From Comamonas sp. BIGb0152 (GTDB lineage: Bacteria; Pseudomonadota; Gammaproteobacteria; Burkholderiales; Burkholderiaceae_C): a stretch of 64,000 bases of DNA. The position numbers and the translations under genes are program-made. The DNA lies in contig NZ_JANUDY010000001.1 of the NCBI RefSeq assembly GCF_024809975.1, positions 310,001 through 374,000 of the forward strand, in the 5' to 3' direction. The notes under the pieces were generated by a model. That model did no database searches, was not told where the DNA came from, and worked only from the letters and a program-made list of their open reading frames with translations. How positions within the stretch are numbered: the stretch's first letter is position 1; the number at the start of each line of letters is the position of its first letter. Of the stretch, positions 63,308-64,000 are shown piece after piece.

Positions 63308-64000
63308 CAGGCGGCCTTCTGCGCAGCGCGTTCCTGCGCCTGCAGCGCCATGTAGCGCGCCAGGTGGTGGTCCATGTCGCCCAGCTGGTGGTCAATCATG
63401 ATGATGCGCTTGGCGTAGTGCGCCAGTGGCAGCTCCCAGGTCACGCCAATGCCGCCATGCATCTGGATCGCCTCTTCGGCCATCAAGGTGCCAATCTGGC
63501 CCACGCTGTACTTGGCCGCCGACAGTGCTTTTTCGCGCTCCAGGTAGTCGGGGTTGTCGATGGCCGCTGCCGCGTTGATGACAGCCGAGCGCGCCTGCTC
63601 GGCTTCGAGCAACAGATCGGCCATGCGGTGCTGCAGCGCCTGAAAGCTGCCAATCGGCACGCCGAACTGCTTGCGCGTGCGCAGGTATTCCAGGGTGTGG
63701 TTCTTGGCCACATCCATCGCGCCCAGCGCTTCGGCCGCCAGCGCCAGCAGGCCAAAGCCGCAGAGGCGTTCGAGCAGCGCATGGCCCTCGCCCAGCGTGC
63801 CCAGCAAGGCGTCGGCACCAACTTTCACATTGGCCAACACCAGCTCAGCGGCATGGCCACCATCGATGCGGCCATAGCCTCGGCTGCTGATGCCTGCAGC
63901 ATTGCCCGGCACCAGGAACAGCGAGATGCCGGCCTCATCACCCACGGCGCCTGCCGTGCGGGCGGAGACCAGCAGCAGCTGCGCCTGGTCGCCAAACAGC
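63307..64000 (-). CDS. Acyl-CoA dehydrogenase (partial, N-terminus off window)
   Basis: C-terminal ~230 residues of an FAD-dependent acyl-CoA dehydrogenase; the frame is open to the window edge. Visible: TLEYLRTRKQFGVPIGSFQALQHRMADL and MHGGIGVTWELPLAHYAKRI, the FAD-contact region of the family. Donates electrons to the ETF encoded downstream. Stop overlaps the start of the isomerase by one base. Confidence 0.92.
   Translation of the reverse strand, partial: LFGDQAQLLLVSARTAGAVGDEAGISLFLVPGNAAGISSRGYGRIDGGHAAELVLANVKVGADALLGTLGEGHALLERLCGFGLLALAAEALGAMDVAKNHTLEYLRTRKQFGVPIGSFQALQHRMADLLLEAEQARSAVINAAAAIDNPDYLEREKALSAAKYSVGQIGTLMAEEAIQMHGGIGVTWELPLAHYAKRIIMIDHQLGDMDHHLARYMALQAQERAAQKAA

Overview
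This is a gene-dense, high-GC chromosomal segment from a betaproteobacterium, most probably family Comamonadaceae (Comamonas/Delftia/Acidovorax relatives). The assignment rests on gene order (orn–M48 protease–pterin dehydratase–rsgA; rpsP–rimM–trmD–rplS followed by a Nudix gene and a CbiB-like gene; argH divergent from an AlgZ/AlgR pair), on a BPSS1780-type membrane protein and an orphan Bug receptor, and on a palindromic intergenic repeat of the kind common in this family. No phage, plasmid, CRISPR or intact insertion sequence was seen; the one mobile feature is a ~294-bp MITE-like element. Layout: (1) 1-3.7 kb, lactate dehydrogenase (cut by the window edge) divergent from lactate permease, then a PEBP protein. 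(2) 3.8-9.2 kb, purine catabolism: AzgA-type purine permease and xanthine dehydrogenase XdhAB. (3) 9.4-19.3 kb, cell envelope: an MltB-type transglycosylase, a YbjQ protein, and a translationally coupled alpha-2-macroglobulin/penicillin-binding protein 1C pair. (4) 19.5-25 kb, Bug receptor, argH, AlgZ/AlgR-type two-component system, ZIP zinc transporter with a candidate metal-responsive operator. (5) 25-34.6 kb, polA, DUF2782, thrB, a membrane protein, UvrD-type helicase, GMP reductase with a structured leader, and two identical tRNA-Lys(CUU) genes. (6) 34.7-38.4 kb, periplasmic copper chaperone, then a two-gene unit (winged-helix-like protein plus conservon-type small GTPase) behind an AT-rich promoter with a palindromic operator, then a Bcr/CflA exporter. 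(7) 38.5-48.7 kb, RGG-tailed DEAD-box helicase, orn, M48 protease, pterin dehydratase, rsgA, the MITE, a LysR/MFS divergent pair, a CbiB-like protein and a Nudix hydrolase. (8) 48.8-53.1 kb, the rpsP–rimM–trmD–rplS ribosome cluster with internal control sites, a GNAT enzyme, a TM2-type protein and a hydrolase. (9) 53.2-64 kb, DUF47/Pit phosphate uptake, a branched-chain amino-acid-type ABC transporter (livFGMH, no binding protein), and an acyl-CoA module (etfAB, CaiB-type CoA transferase, PaaG-like isomerase, acyl-CoA dehydrogenase running off the end). The least explained element is the 35.4-37.0 kb unit: a small GTPase of the COG2229/CvnD type paired with a winged-helix-like protein, preceded by a perfect AT-rich palindrome on its promoter. 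Several leaders also look regulatory (guaC, thrB, rpsP, rplS, ZIP). All family calls come from reading motifs and context; no database search was run.
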